This document shows positions 55,162 to 64,000 of a stretch of DNA of 64,000 bases, one piece after another (the stretch's first letter is position 1; every line of letters starts with the position of its first letter). The translations under genes were made by a program, and so were the position numbers. The notes beneath the pieces are model-generated. The model ran no database searches, was not told the origin of the DNA, and saw only the letters and a program-made list of their open reading frames with translations. This stretch comes from Hyphomicrobiales bacterium (lineage in GTDB: Bacteria > Pseudomonadota > Alphaproteobacteria > Rhizobiales > Rhizobiaceae): NCBI GenBank assembly GCA_026400435.1, contig JAPLOZ010000085.1:92717-156716 (forward strand), in the 5' to 3' direction.

Positions 55162-55350
55162 CGCATTCCCTTTCAAAACGATACACCCGAAACCTGATGT
55201 TCCGGGTGAAGGAAACGCGCCCTCCTCTGGCCTCCTTTTTCGAAGCCTGACAGGATTTTCCACGCACGCTTTGCGTAAAAACCCACGGGACACGTTAGTT
55301 CGCAAGACCAGGAAAAGTGTGAGAGGCTTTCAGTCCGGTCTCGCGAACCA

Positions 55351-55383
55351 CAAAAAACCACCGCCGGACCTTTCGGCCCGGCG
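55351..55383 (-). terminator. Terminator of the DUF3008 gene
   Basis: Minus-strand stem CGCCGGGCC (55383-55375) with GGTCCGGCG (55370-55362) around GAAA, one G-T pair, followed by GTGGTTTTTTG. It lies about 60 bases downstream of the DUF3008 stop. Confidence 0.75.
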
Positions 55384-55445
55384 CTGGCGGGTGGATAGGC
55401 GAGACTGCATGGAATGTCAACAACGCCATGCGCGACAAGGACCTA

Positions 55446-55634
55446 TCAGTCCTCGGATTTCTTTTGCGGCAAGCCCTTTCGTTTGGTCTCGGCGAATTCC
55501 TCAAGCTGCTTTTCGTTCATGGACGTGTACATTTCCTTGGACGCGCCCTTGAGATCCTTCTTCTTCGTCTCGCCGCGCTTGGCCGAAAGGGCTGCGCCCG
55601 CGGCCATCTGCTGTGCTTTCGATCTTGCCGGCAT
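55446..55634 (-). CDS. DUF3008 family protein
   Basis: A 62-residue very charged protein, recognised from its near-consensus DUF3008 sequence: MPARSKAQQMAAGAALSAKR, KKDLKGASKEMYTSMNEKQL and TKRKGLPQKK. It is widespread in Hyphomicrobiales and of unknown function. No membrane segment; probably intrinsically flexible. Confidence 0.88.
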   Translation of the reverse strand: MPARSKAQQMAAGAALSAKRGETKKKDLKGASKEMYTSMNEKQLEEFAETKRKGLPQKKSED

Positions 55635-55697
55635 CGGACCTTCTCCGTCTGGTGGTCCGGAAAAACAGTACAGGCGGCATTCCGTTCCCGGGACGCG

Positions 55698-56498
55698 TCA
55701 GGAAACCGACAGGCCAAATCCCTGCATCAGCCGGCGGGTGGCGAAATCCGCTTTGCCGGATGTGAATACGGCGAGGTCCGGTCCATCAAGCCGCCTGTTG
55801 CCTTCGACTGCCGGCCTGATTTCTGCAAGCAGGGACAGGGCGCGGCGCGCGATAGCCTCGGCCGGGTCGAGCCAGTCGACCGGCCACGGCGCTGTCTTGC
55901 GCATGCGGTTGACGAGAAAGGGGTAGTGCGTGCAGGCGAGCACGACGATGTCGGTTCGCGCGCCGTCCTTCTCGATGAAGCAGGGAGCAATCTCGGCGCG
56001 CACGGCCTCCTCATCGACAAAGCCCTCGCGCATATAGGTTTCGGCCAGCGCAGCCAGGCTGTCGCTGCCAACCAGGCGGACATGGCACTTGCTGGCCCAT
56101 TGCCTGATCAGGTCGCGTGTATATTGCCGCTTGACGGTGCCCGGCGTGCCGAGGACCGAAACCAGTCCCGACCGGGTCCGTTCGGCGGCGGGCTTGATCG
56201 CCGGAACCGTGCCGACGAAGGGATGGTCGACAAACCGTTCGCGCAGGGCATCCATCACAACGGTCGAAGCGGTGTTGCAGGCGATCACGGAAATCTCGGG
56301 ATCAAAGCGATCGAGCAGGCCTGCAAAAAGCTCCAGAACGCGCTGCCGCAACGCCGGCTCCTCCCACGCGCCATAGGGAAAGCCGGCATCGTCGGCCACA
56401 TAGACAAACCGGCGGTCAGGCATCAGCACGCGCGCCTCGCGCAGCACCGTCAGGCCACCGATCCCGGAATCGAACATCAGGATCGGGCGGTCAGCCAT
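55698..56498 (-). CDS. murI: Glutamate racemase
   Basis: A 266-residue enzyme that makes D-glutamate for peptidoglycan (EC 5.1.1.3). Marks are [10 protein letters not shown] with the N-terminal Asp-Ser pair, IACNTAST with the first catalytic Cys, and [10 protein letters not shown] with the second. ATG 56498 overlaps the preceding trmJ stop by eight bases, so the two are translated together. A longer frame to 56672 is antisense to trmJ sequence and rejected. Confidence 0.94.
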   Translation of the reverse strand: MADRPILMFDSGIGGLTVLREARVLMPDRRFVYVADDAGFPYGAWEEPALRQRVLELFAGLLDRFDPEISVIACNTASTVVMDALRERFVDHPFVGTVPAIKPAAERTRSGLVSVLGTPGTVKRQYTRDLIRQWASKCHVRLVGSDSLAALAETYMREGFVDEEAVRAEIAPCFIEKDGARTDIVVLACTHYPFLVNRMRKTAPWPVDWLDPAEAIARRALSLLAEIRPAVEGNRRLDGPDLAVFTSGKADFATRRLMQGFGLSVS

Positions 56499-57366
56499 CG
56501 CCGCGCACCTTCTCGATCGGCGCAGGTTTGCGGCGATAGTCACCGTCGTCATGCGCGGCGCGGTCGGCATCGGCCTTGCGCTCCGGATAACCTTCACCGC
56601 GCGGCGAACGTGGCGAGAAATAGTCGAGCGACGAAACAATGCCGCGCAGCACCTTGATCTCCGCTTCCGCAAAGCCGGGCCTCGTCAGCACGGCGCGCAT
56701 GTTGTCCAGCATCTTGGGCTTCTTGGCCAGCGGGCGAAAATAGCCGCGCGCATCAAGCGCCGCCTCAAGGTGATCGAGCAGTCCGTGGATATGCCGCTTC
56801 TCGGCGGGGCTGACATCGGGCGATGCAAACGCGGTGTCCGTCTCGTTCTCAAGACCGGACTTCATCCACTCGTACGACATCAGCAGGACCGCCTGCGCGA
56901 TATTGAGCGATGCGTACTCGGGATTGATCGGGAACGTCACGATCTCATCGGCGAGCGCCACTTCCTCGTTGTAGAGGCCAAAACGCTCACGTCCGAACAT
57001 GATGCCGGTGCGCTCGCCTGCCCCGCATCGCGACCTCAGCACCCTGCCTGCCTCGACAGGCCCGCGCACCTGCTTGAAGCCGTCGCGCTCTCGCGCCGTC
57101 GTCGCATAGACAAAGTTGAGGTCGGCCAGAGCCGCACGCAGGTCGTCGAACAGCACCGCGCCGTCGATCACGTGGTCGGCGCGGCTGGCGGCGGCGCGCG
57201 CCTTGTCGCTAGGCCAGCCGTCGCGCGGATTGACCAGCCGCAGTTCCGACAGGCCGAAATTGGCCATCGCACGGGCAACCATGCCGATGTTCTCGCCCAA
57301 TTGCGGCTCGACCAGGATGATCGCCGGGCCGGTGGCGGAGGATCGCGCCGCACTGTCGCCGTCCAT
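56491..57366 (-). CDS. trmJ: tRNA/rRNA SPOUT methyltransferase (TrmJ type)
   Basis: A 291-residue SPOUT methyltransferase. The N-terminal [51 protein letters not shown], and [25 protein letters not shown] are typical of TrmJ, which methylates the 2'-O of tRNA position 32. A C-terminal helical extension with [17 protein letters not shown] is also typical. The start at 57366 (MDGDSAAR) is short of an in-frame 57432. It overlaps murI. Confidence 0.9.
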   Translation of the reverse strand: MDGDSAARSSATGPAIILVEPQLGENIGMVARAMANFGLSELRLVNPRDGWPSDKARAAASRADHVIDGAVLFDDLRAALADLNFVYATTARERDGFKQVRGPVEAGRVLRSRCGAGERTGIMFGRERFGLYNEEVALADEIVTFPINPEYASLNIAQAVLLMSYEWMKSGLENETDTAFASPDVSPAEKRHIHGLLDHLEAALDARGYFRPLAKKPKMLDNMRAVLTRPGFAEAEIKVLRGIVSSLDYFSPRSPRGEGYPERKADADRAAHDDGDYRRKPAPIEKVRGDG

Positions 57367-57564
57367 ATGTGGTTCCTGCTGTTTCAAGCGCTTCCTGACA
57401 CAGATCGGCAAAAAAGAAAAACGCTGGTGCATGGCCTCGCTGGCGGCGGGCTGAAATGGCGCATCCGTAGCGTTTGCGCGCCTCGGACCGCTTTGCTATA
57501 GGGCAACTACTCCCGGACACCGACTGCGGACCGATCCGCTCAATTCCCGAAACGAGGCAGCAGC

Positions 57565-58776
57565 ATGGCGAAGATCAAGGTGGACAATCCCGTCGTGGAA
57601 CTCGACGGCGACGAGATGACCCGCATCATCTGGCAGTTCATCAAGGACAAGCTGATCCACCCGTATCTCGACATCGACTTGAAGTACTACGACCTCGGTA
57701 TGGAGAACCGCGACGCCACCGACGACCAGGTGACGATCGACGCGGCTAACGCCATCAACAAATACGGCGTCGGCGTGAAATGCGCGACCATCACTCCCGA
57801 CGAGGCGCGCGTCGAGGAATTCAAGCTGAAAAAGATGTGGAAGTCGACCAACGGGACGATCCGCAACATTCTCGGCGGCACCATCTTCCGCGAGCCGATC
57901 ATTATGAAGAACGTGCCGCGGCTGGTGCCGGGCTGGACGCAGCCGATCATCGTCGGGCGCCACGCCTTCGGCGACCAGTATCGGGCAACCGACTTCAGGT
58001 TCCCCGGCAAGGGCAAGCTGACCATTAAGTTCGTCGGCGAGGACGGCAAGGTCATCGAACACGAGGTTTACGACGCACCGGGGTCTGGCGTCGCGATGGC
58101 CATGTACAATCTGGACGAGTCGATCCGCGAGTTCGCGCGCGCCTCGCTGAACTACGGGCTGCTGCGCAATTATCCGGTGTATCTGTCCACGAAGAACACG
58201 ATCCTCAAGGCCTATGACGGCCGCTTCAAGGACATATTCCAGGAGGTTTACGAGAAGGAGTTCCAGACCGAGTTCAAGGCGAAGAAGATCTGGTACGAAC
58301 ACCGGCTGATCGACGACATGGTCGCCTCGGCGCTGAAATGGTCGGGCGGCTACGTCTGGGCCTGCAAGAACTACGACGGCGACGTGCAGTCCGACACGGT
58401 TGCGCAGGGCTTCGGCTCGCTCGGCCTGATGACCTCCGTGCTGATGACGCCCGACGGCAAGACCGTCGAGGCGGAAGCCGCGCACGGCACCGTGACGCGC
58501 CACTTCCGCCAGCACCAGAAGGGCGAGGAGACTTCGACCAACTCGATCGCTTCGATCTTCGCGTGGACGCGTGGCCTCGCGCACCGTGCCAAGCTCGACG
58601 ACAACGCGAGGCTCCGGACCTTTGCCGAGACACTGGAGAAGGTCTGCATCCAGACCGTGGAATCCGGCTACATGACCAAGGACCTGTCGCTGCTGATCGG
58701 ACCCGACCAGCCCTGGCTGTCGACGTCAGGCTTCCTCGACAAGATCGACGAGAACCTCAAGAAGGCGATGGCCTGA
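57565..58776 (+). CDS. icd: NADP-dependent isocitrate dehydrogenase, eukaryote-like type
   Basis: A 403-residue decarboxylating isocitrate dehydrogenase (EC 1.1.1.42) of the type shared by rhizobia and eukaryotes. Marks are [20 protein letters not shown], the substrate Ser region [55 protein letters not shown] and [23 protein letters not shown]. It stands divergent from trmJ. It is the TCA-cycle enzyme making NADPH. Confidence 0.98.
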   Translation: MAKIKVDNPVVELDGDEMTRIIWQFIKDKLIHPYLDIDLKYYDLGMENRDATDDQVTIDAANAINKYGVGVKCATITPDEARVEEFKLKKMWKSTNGTIRNILGGTIFREPIIMKNVPRLVPGWTQPIIVGRHAFGDQYRATDFRFPGKGKLTIKFVGEDGKVIEHEVYDAPGSGVAMAMYNLDESIREFARASLNYGLLRNYPVYLSTKNTILKAYDGRFKDIFQEVYEKEFQTEFKAKKIWYEHRLIDDMVASALKWSGGYVWACKNYDGDVQSDTVAQGFGSLGLMTSVLMTPDGKTVEAEAAHGTVTRHFRQHQKGEETSTNSIASIFAWTRGLAHRAKLDDNARLRTFAETLEKVCIQTVESGYMTKDLSLLIGPDQPWLSTSGFLDKIDENLKKAMA

Positions 58777-58789
58777 GTGCCAGGCGGCA

Positions 58790-59587
58790 ATGGACGCGAC
58801 CTCCCTGCCGCCGGTCCACGTCAGCTATGCAACGGCGAACCTTTCGCAGGCCGCGCGCATCCTCCGGCGCAGCGCCGGACGCTTCGGGCTTGATACCAGG
58901 ATCTATGGTCCGGAGAGCCACCCGGTAGCCGATCTGCGCCAGCGGTATGCGAGGATCCTTTCGGCCAAACGCGGCGCAGGTTACTGGCTGTGGAAGCCGT
59001 TCATCCTTCTCGACGCGATGAATGCGGTGCCTGATGGCACCCCTGTCCTTTACACCGACATCGCGCTGACCTTCATCGCGGACCCGGCGCCGTTGCTTGC
59101 TCTTACGGCGCAGAATCCCGTTTGCCTGTTCGGTACGGCGACCTACGGTCCACAAAAAATCTGGACGAAGCGCGACTGCTTCATCGAACTCGATGCCGAC
59201 ACGCCCGAGTTCTGGAACCTGCCGCAGCTCTGGGCGGGGATGCAGCTCTACCGCGCTGGCCCGCAAGCGCGGGCATTCCTCAACAAGCTGTGCCTGGCGA
59301 TGGCGAACGAGGCGGCCCTGACCGACCAGCCGAACATCCATGGCCTGCCTGACCTCCAGACATTCCGCGACCACCGGCACGACCAGTCGATCCTGACCAT
59401 TCTCGCCCACAAGGAAGGCATTCCGGTCTTCCCGGATCCTTCGCAGTTCGGCCAGTGGGATACCCAGCCCGACGGCCTGCCCTACAGGCAGACCGTGCAC
59501 CTGCACCGCAAGCGCGACAGCAACCTCCTCGACGTCCTGTGGCGCCAGATGCTCGGCGCCTACACCGGCGGCAGGGGCTTCGCCTAG
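58790..59587 (+). CDS. Glycosyltransferase-like protein of unknown function
   Basis: A 265-residue cytoplasmic protein. I do not recognise a named family with certainty. It has [19 protein letters not shown] followed by [16 protein letters not shown], a pattern like the nucleotide-sugar and DxD-like regions of capsule-type glycosyltransferases, and a late [16 protein letters not shown]. It starts 13 bases after icd on the same strand, and its end overlaps alaS by four bases. Confidence 0.75.
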   Translation: MDATSLPPVHVSYATANLSQAARILRRSAGRFGLDTRIYGPESHPVADLRQRYARILSAKRGAGYWLWKPFILLDAMNAVPDGTPVLYTDIALTFIADPAPLLALTAQNPVCLFGTATYGPQKIWTKRDCFIELDADTPEFWNLPQLWAGMQLYRAGPQARAFLNKLCLAMANEAALTDQPNIHGLPDLQTFRDHRHDQSILTILAHKEGIPVFPDPSQFGQWDTQPDGLPYRQTVHLHRKRDSNLLDVLWRQMLGAYTGGRGFA

Positions 59588-62259
59588 ACGGCGGCTTCGA
59601 GCGCCGCCCTGACCGCCGCGATTGCATCGGCGGCCTTTGTCGCATCGGGGCCGCCTGCCTGCGCCATGTCGGGCCGACCGCCGCCGCCCTGCCCGCCAAG
59701 TGCCGCAGATGCCACGCGCACCAGATCGACCGCGCTGAAGCGCTTGGTCAGATCGTCGGTGACGCCAACGACGACGCTGGCCTTGCCGTCATCGCCAGCG
59801 CCGACCAACACCACGACGCCGGAGCCGAGCGACGTCTTGCCTGCATCGGCGAGCGACTTGAGGTCCTTGGGCGCAACGCCCGTAACCGACTTGCCGAGGA
59901 AGCCGACGCCCGCGACGACCTCGTTTTCACTCGCCGCCGCCGCGCCGCCGGCAGCACCGCCACCAAGCGCCAGCTTCTTGCGCGCGTCAGCCAGTTCGCG
60001 CTCGAGCTTTTTGCGCTCGTCGACAAGCGCCTCGACCCGGGCGAGCACATCGCCGGGCGCCACCTTCAACGCCGCGGCGACCGACTTCAGGCGACGGTCC
60101 TGCTCGTCGAGATGCTTGCGAGCAGCCTCGCCGGTGAGCGCCTCGATGCGGCGCACGCCTGCCGCGACCGCGCCGTCCGACACAACGCGGACCAGACCGA
60201 TGTCGCCGGTCGCGCCGACATGCGTGCCGCCGCAAAGCTCGACCGAGTAGGGCCGGTTGGCTTTTGCGCCATGCAGGCCGGTGCCCATCGAAACGACGCG
60301 CACCTCGTCGCCATACTTCTCGCCAAACAGCGCCATCGCGCCTTCCGCGATTGCGTCGTCGACCGACATCAGCCGCGTCGTGACCGGACTGTTCTGGACG
60401 ACAATCTCGTTTGCCATGCGTTCGACTTCCTCAAGCTCATCAGCCGAAATCGGCTTGTTATGCGAGATGTCGAAACGCAGCCGCTCGGGCGCGACCAGCG
60501 AACCCTTCTGCGCAACATGGGTGCCCAGCACCTCGCGCAGCGCCTCGTGGATGAGGTGCGTCGCCGAATGGTTGGCGCGCAGCCGCGCGCGGCGCGCATG
60601 GTCGACCTTCAACTCGACGGCGGCGCCGATTTTCACCGCCCCCTTCGTCACCTTGCCAAGATGCACGAACAGCCCGTCGGCCTTCTTCTGCGTGTCGGTC
60701 ACGGCGATCGAAAACCCCTCGCCCGCAATCGTCCCGGTGTCGCCCATCTGGCCGCCGGATTCGCCGTAGAACGGCGTCTGGTTGACGACAACCGCGATGT
60801 CTTCGCCCAGGCCGGCCTGGTCTATAACCGCGCCGTCCTTGACCAGGGAAAGCACGATGCCTTCGGCAGCTTCCGTGTCGTAGCCCAGGAACTCGGTGGC
60901 GCCGGTCTTCTCGCGCACGGCAAACCACACCGTCTCGGTGGCGGCGTCGCCGGAGCCGGCCCAGCTCTTGCGCGCCTCTGCCTTCTGCCGTTCCATCGCG
61001 TCCTGGAAACCGTCGAGATTGACCGAGATGCTGCGCTGGCGCAGCGCATCCTGCGTCAGGTCGAGCGGGAAACCGTAGGTGTCGTAGAGCTTGAAAGCGG
61101 TCTCGCCGTCCAGCATGTCGCCAGCGCCTAGCGTGTCGGTCGCCTCGGCAAGCAGGCCTAGGCCGCGCGCCAGCGTCTTCCTGAAGCGGGTCTCCTCAAG
61201 CCTCAGCGTCTCGGTGATAAGCGCCTCGCCCCGCACAAGCTCGGGATAGGCCTGGCCCATCTCGCGCAACAGCGCCGGCACCAGCCGCCACATCAACGGG
61301 TCAGCCGCGCCAAGCAACTGCGCGTGGCGCATGGCGCGGCGCATGATGCGCCGCAGCACATAGCCGCGACCCTCGTTGGACGGCAGCACACCGTCGGCGA
61401 CCAGGAAACAGCACGAGCGCAGATGGTCGGCAATGATGCGGTAGGACGCGACAGTGTCGGCGTCGGGGGCGCGGCCGAGCGTGGAAGCCGTAAAGTCGAT
61501 CAAATGGCGGAATAGGTCGGTCTCGAACACGCTGTCGACGCCCTGCAGGATCGAGGCCATGCGCTCGAGCCCCATGCCGGTGTCGATCGACGGGCGCGGC
61601 AGGTCGACGCGCTCGGCTTTCGTTACCTGCTCATACTGCATGAAGACGAGGTTCCAGAATTCCAGGAAGCGGTCGCCGTCCTCCTCGGGGCTGCCGGGAG
61701 GACCGCCCCAGATATGCTCGCCGCGGTCGATGAAGATTTCCGAGCACGGACCGCACGGACCGGTGTCGCCCATCGCCCAGAAATTGTCCGATGTCGGGAT
61801 GCGGATGATGCGATCGTCCGAAAAGCCCGCGATCTTCTTCCAGAGCAAGGCCGCGTCGTCGTCGGTGTGATAGACGGTGACGAGCAGCTTGTCCTTCGGC
61901 AGGCCGAAATCCCTGGTGATCAGGTTCCACGCGAGTTCGATCGCGCGTTCCTTGAAATAGTCGCCGAAGGAAAAATTGCCGAGCATCTCGAAGAAGGTGA
62001 GATGGCGCGCCGTGTAGCCCACGTTGTCGAGGTCATTGTGCTTGCCGCCGGCGCGCACGCTCTTTTGGGCGGTCGTGGCGCGCGAATAGGGGCGGGATTC
62101 CAGTCCGGTGAAGACGTTCTTGAACTGCACCATGCCGGCATTGGTGAACATCAGGGTCGGGTCGTTGCGCGGCACGAGCGGACTGGAGGCCACGACCTCG
62201 TGCCCGTGCTTCCTGAAATAGTCGAGGAAGGTCGACCGGATCTCGTTGACGCCACTCAT
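59584..62259 (-). CDS. alaS: Alanine--tRNA ligase
   Basis: An 891-residue class II synthetase (EC 6.1.1.7). The catalytic domain shows [16 protein letters not shown] and [18 protein letters not shown]. The editing domain has the zinc motif [11 protein letters not shown] and [13 protein letters not shown], and a DHHA1/C-Ala region ends the protein ([22 protein letters not shown]). ATG 62259 begins [15 protein letters not shown], the standard start; the upstream frame to 62550 lacks homology. Usual rhizobial neighbours are recA and icd. Confidence 0.98.
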   Translation of the reverse strand: MSGVNEIRSTFLDYFRKHGHEVVASSPLVPRNDPTLMFTNAGMVQFKNVFTGLESRPYSRATTAQKSVRAGGKHNDLDNVGYTARHLTFFEMLGNFSFGDYFKERAIELAWNLITRDFGLPKDKLLVTVYHTDDDAALLWKKIAGFSDDRIIRIPTSDNFWAMGDTGPCGPCSEIFIDRGEHIWGGPPGSPEEDGDRFLEFWNLVFMQYEQVTKAERVDLPRPSIDTGMGLERMASILQGVDSVFETDLFRHLIDFTASTLGRAPDADTVASYRIIADHLRSCCFLVADGVLPSNEGRGYVLRRIMRRAMRHAQLLGAADPLMWRLVPALLREMGQAYPELVRGEALITETLRLEETRFRKTLARGLGLLAEATDTLGAGDMLDGETAFKLYDTYGFPLDLTQDALRQRSISVNLDGFQDAMERQKAEARKSWAGSGDAATETVWFAVREKTGATEFLGYDTEAAEGIVLSLVKDGAVIDQAGLGEDIAVVVNQTPFYGESGGQMGDTGTIAGEGFSIAVTDTQKKADGLFVHLGKVTKGAVKIGAAVELKVDHARRARLRANHSATHLIHEALREVLGTHVAQKGSLVAPERLRFDISHNKPISADELEEVERMANEIVVQNSPVTTRLMSVDDAIAEGAMALFGEKYGDEVRVVSMGTGLHGAKANRPYSVELCGGTHVGATGDIGLVRVVSDGAVAAGVRRIEALTGEAARKHLDEQDRRLKSVAAALKVAPGDVLARVEALVDERKKLERELADARKKLALGGGAAGGAAAASENEVVAGVGFLGKSVTGVAPKDLKSLADAGKTSLGSGVVVLVGAGDDGKASVVVGVTDDLTKRFSAVDLVRVASAALGGQGGGGRPDMAQAGGPDATKAADAIAAVRAALEAAV

Positions 62260-62790
62260 GCAGATGTCTTTCGATGCGCCGGCGCAAACCGCCGGAATTG
62301 GGTTCAGGCCTTTTAGCGGCGCGCCTTGGGGCTGTCCAGAAACACGCATGGAGCCAGCCAATCGCCGACGGTCGCGCCACATCGTTGCCACGCCCGCCGA
62401 TGCGTCTGGCCATTTCAACGAACGCTTCTCGCCGCCGGGAGAAGAAGTCGGGAAGCGGGGCACGGGCCGTCGCCTTTCATAATCAATACGTGGCGCGGTT
62501 CCCGCGCACCGCCGGCGTTCTTGCCCTACCTGAAGGGGACGCAGCGCCAATGCACCGCGCGACCTCGGTCAGGGCCCGGATCTCGGGGCTCATCACCCAG
62601 CAACGCCACCGTTAGCGCAGCCGATCCGGCGCCGCCGCCCTCCCCTGATACCCGGTGCGCACCAGGGCTCCCACGAGGGCGGTGTCGCGAATTATGCGGG
62701 AGGTGACACCGGTGGGGATGAAATGGGGTGGAAAATCTGCAAAATTGAATGACATCAACGGGTTGGGGCAAACGTGTATTCACGGTGCAG

Positions 62791-62885
62791 GCCCTTCCTT
62801 CTCCCCTCGAGGGAGAAGCTGGATCGGCGCAAAGCGCCGAGACTGATGAGGGGTGGCCCAGCCTGACGAATACCCCTCATCCGTC
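62791..62885. repeat. Palindromic intergenic repeat, copy 2
   Basis: A unit related to the one at 19285-19438: CCTTCTCCC-CTCGAGGGAGAAG at 62796-62818, and TGATGAGGGGT (62844-62854) paired with ACCCCTCATC (62872-62881). The two share the CTTCTCCC palindrome and the ATGAGGGGT arms, but differ in the spacer. It is most likely a dispersed rhizobial repeat. Confidence 0.7.
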
Positions 62886-62953
62886 GCCTTCCCGTCGCCA
62901 TCCCTGGGCTTGATCCCCGGGATGGCAAAGCGTGACGGAGCCCCCCAACAACG

Positions 62954-62980
62954 CAAAACCGCCGGCGTCAGCCGGCGGTC
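62954..62980 (-). terminator. Rho-independent terminator of recA
   Basis: On the minus strand ACCGCCGGC (62979-62971) pairs with GCCGGCGGT (62966-62958), loop TGAC, followed by TTTTGCG. It lies 25 bases after the recA stop. Confidence 0.85.
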
Positions 62981-63004
62981 GATGGGCAGGAAAAGGTCGG
63001 GCGG

Positions 63005-64000
63005 CTACACGCCGCCGGCCGCGGCGTCGTCGTCGTCGAATTCCTCGCGCGAGGCGTTCTCGAGGAATTTTTCCGCAATCAGGCCGGCATTTTGCCTGAG
63101 CACCAATTCGATCTCGCGCGCCGTATCGGGATTGTCGCGCAGGAACAGTTTTGCATTCTCGCGCCCCTGGCCGAGGCGCTGCGAATTGTAGGAGAACCAG
63201 GCGCCCGACTTCTCGACCACGCCGGCCTTGACGCCGAGGTCGACGAGTTCGCCCGTCTTGGACACGCCCTCGCCGTACATGATGTCGAACTCGACCTGCT
63301 TGAAAGGCGGTGCCAGCTTGTTCTTCACCACCTTGACGCGGGTCTGGTTGCCGACAACCTCCTCGCGCTCCTTGATCGCACCGATGCGGCGGATGTCGAG
63401 ACGAACCGAGGCATAGAATTTCAGCGCGTTGCCGCCGGTGGTCGTCTCCGGCGAGCCGTACATCACGCCGATCTTCATGCGGATCTGGTTGATGAAGATC
63501 ACCATGGTCTTCGACTTGGAGACCGAGGCGGTGAGCTTGCGCAGGGCCTGGCTCATCAGGCGGGCCTGCAGGCCGGGAAGCGAATCGCCCATCTCGCCTT
63601 CGAGTTCGGCGCGCGGCGTGAGGGCGGCGACCGAGTCGATCACCAGCACGTCGATGGCGCCGGAACGGACCAGCGTGTCAGCAATTTCGAGGGCCTGTTC
63701 GCCGGTATCTTGCTGGGAGACCAGCAGGTCGTCGAGATCAACGCCGAGCTTGCCGGCATAGACCGGATCGAGGGCGTGTTCGGCGTCCACGAAGGCGCCG
63801 ACGCCGCCGCTCTTCTGGGCTTCAGCGATGACATGGAGCGCCAGCGTCGTCTTGCCCGAGCTTTCCGGTCCGTAGATCTCGACGATGCGCCCGCGCGGCA
63901 GGCCGCCGACGCCAAGCGCGATATCGAGGCCGAGCGAGCCAGTCGAAACGGTGGCGACCTCCACCACTTCGTTGGCGCCGAGCCGCATGATCGATCCCTT
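63005..64000 (-). CDS. recA: Recombinase RecA (5' end outside the window)
   Basis: The N-terminal part is missing; the frame is open through base 64000 and reads KGSIMRLG at the edge, so about 34 N-terminal residues lie beyond it. Visible marks are [19 protein letters not shown] (ATP loop), [72 protein letters not shown] and an acidic C-terminus ([12 protein letters not shown]). It drives homologous recombination and the SOS response. Terminator follows. Confidence 0.98.
   Translation of the reverse strand, partial: KGSIMRLGANEVVEVATVSTGSLGLDIALGVGGLPRGRIVEIYGPESSGKTTLALHVIAEAQKSGGVGAFVDAEHALDPVYAGKLGVDLDDLLVSQQDTGEQALEIADTLVRSGAIDVLVIDSVAALTPRAELEGEMGDSLPGLQARLMSQALRKLTASVSKSKTMVIFINQIRMKIGVMYGSPETTTGGNALKFYASVRLDIRRIGAIKEREEVVGNQTRVKVVKNKLAPPFKQVEFDIMYGEGVSKTGELVDLGVKAGVVEKSGAWFSYNSQRLGQGRENAKLFLRDNPDTAREIELVLRQNAGLIAEKFLENASREEFDDDDAAAGGV

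Larger units (their letters stand above)
62260..63004. other. Intergenic region between alaS and recA
   Basis: About 745 bases. It contains the alaS promoter region, a palindromic repeat (62791-62885), a further hairpin at 62898-62925 (CCATCCCTGGG with CCCCGGGATGG), and the recA terminator at its right end. I see no credible gene: the open frames run through the repeat or have no ribosome site. Confidence 0.6.

Noticed and set aside
59455..61131. 558-codon plus-strand frame
   Set aside because: Antisense to alaS with no homology; typical GC-rich shadow frame.
62655..62846. Small plus-strand frame between alaS and recA
   Set aside because: It runs into the repeat, has no ribosome site and shows no recognisable product.

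Overview
The window is a high-GC chromosomal segment from an alphaproteobacterium, most likely a member of the Hyphomicrobiales close to Mesorhizobium (Phyllobacteriaceae). This rests on the gene set: DUF1476 (F1-ATPase zeta inhibitor family), DUF2336 and DUF3008 proteins, a B12-dependent ribonucleotide reductase, a eukaryote-like NADP isocitrate dehydrogenase close to alaS and recA, and dispersed palindromic repeats of rhizobial type. Almost everything is core or ordinary accessory metabolism. I see no complete mobile element, prophage, rRNA operon or CRISPR array.

Layout. 1-5.2 kb: a truncated hydrolase, adenine deaminase, a porin and a periplasmic-type alpha/beta hydrolase. 5.2-8.2 kb: tRNA-Leu(UAA), followed by a tightly coupled three-gene unit (MurF-like ligase lacking the N-terminal domain, a 92-codon unknown, a family 8 glycosyltransferase). 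This is the most unusual assembly in the window. 8.2-14.7 kb: hydrolase, WrbA, CinA-like protein, universal stress protein, xanthine phosphoribosyltransferase, Nudix hydrolase, and a sulfite-oxidase-like molybdoenzyme with a flavin reductase partner. 14.7-19.2 kb: nrdJ behind two NrdR boxes. 19.2-24 kb: a repeat element and a decayed DUF559 gene, then a small membrane protein, a SulP transporter and an arylsulfatase with an accessory character. 24-32 kb: stress, transport, folate and CoA-ester enzymes. 32-35 kb: molybdenum hydroxylase maturation genes (split XdhC, MoeA/MobA fusion) without their target enzyme. 35-44 kb: flavin reductase, binding protein, P1 peptidase, purB, two RBBP9-like hydrolases, VOC protein, polyphosphate kinase 2 and an aldolase.

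44-52 kb holds purine genes purC, purS, purQ and purL, with an acyltransferase inserted between purS and purQ and a lipoprotein between purQ and purL. They are followed by the bolA and grxD pair for iron-sulfur and redox control. As given, purL has a one-base deletion at about 49368 that splits it into two frames; this is either a sequence error or a real lesion. 52-64 kb: MFS transporter, ttcA, rpsD, murI, trmJ, icd, a glycosyltransferase-like gene, alaS and recA (5' end beyond the window).

Functional links visible here are purine synthesis and salvage (purB, purC, purS, purQ, purL, ade, gpt), nucleotide reduction under probable NrdR control, sulfate-ester use, and molybdenum-cofactor enzymes and their maturation factors. 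Function calls come from reading translated sequence and known family motifs. No database search was possible.
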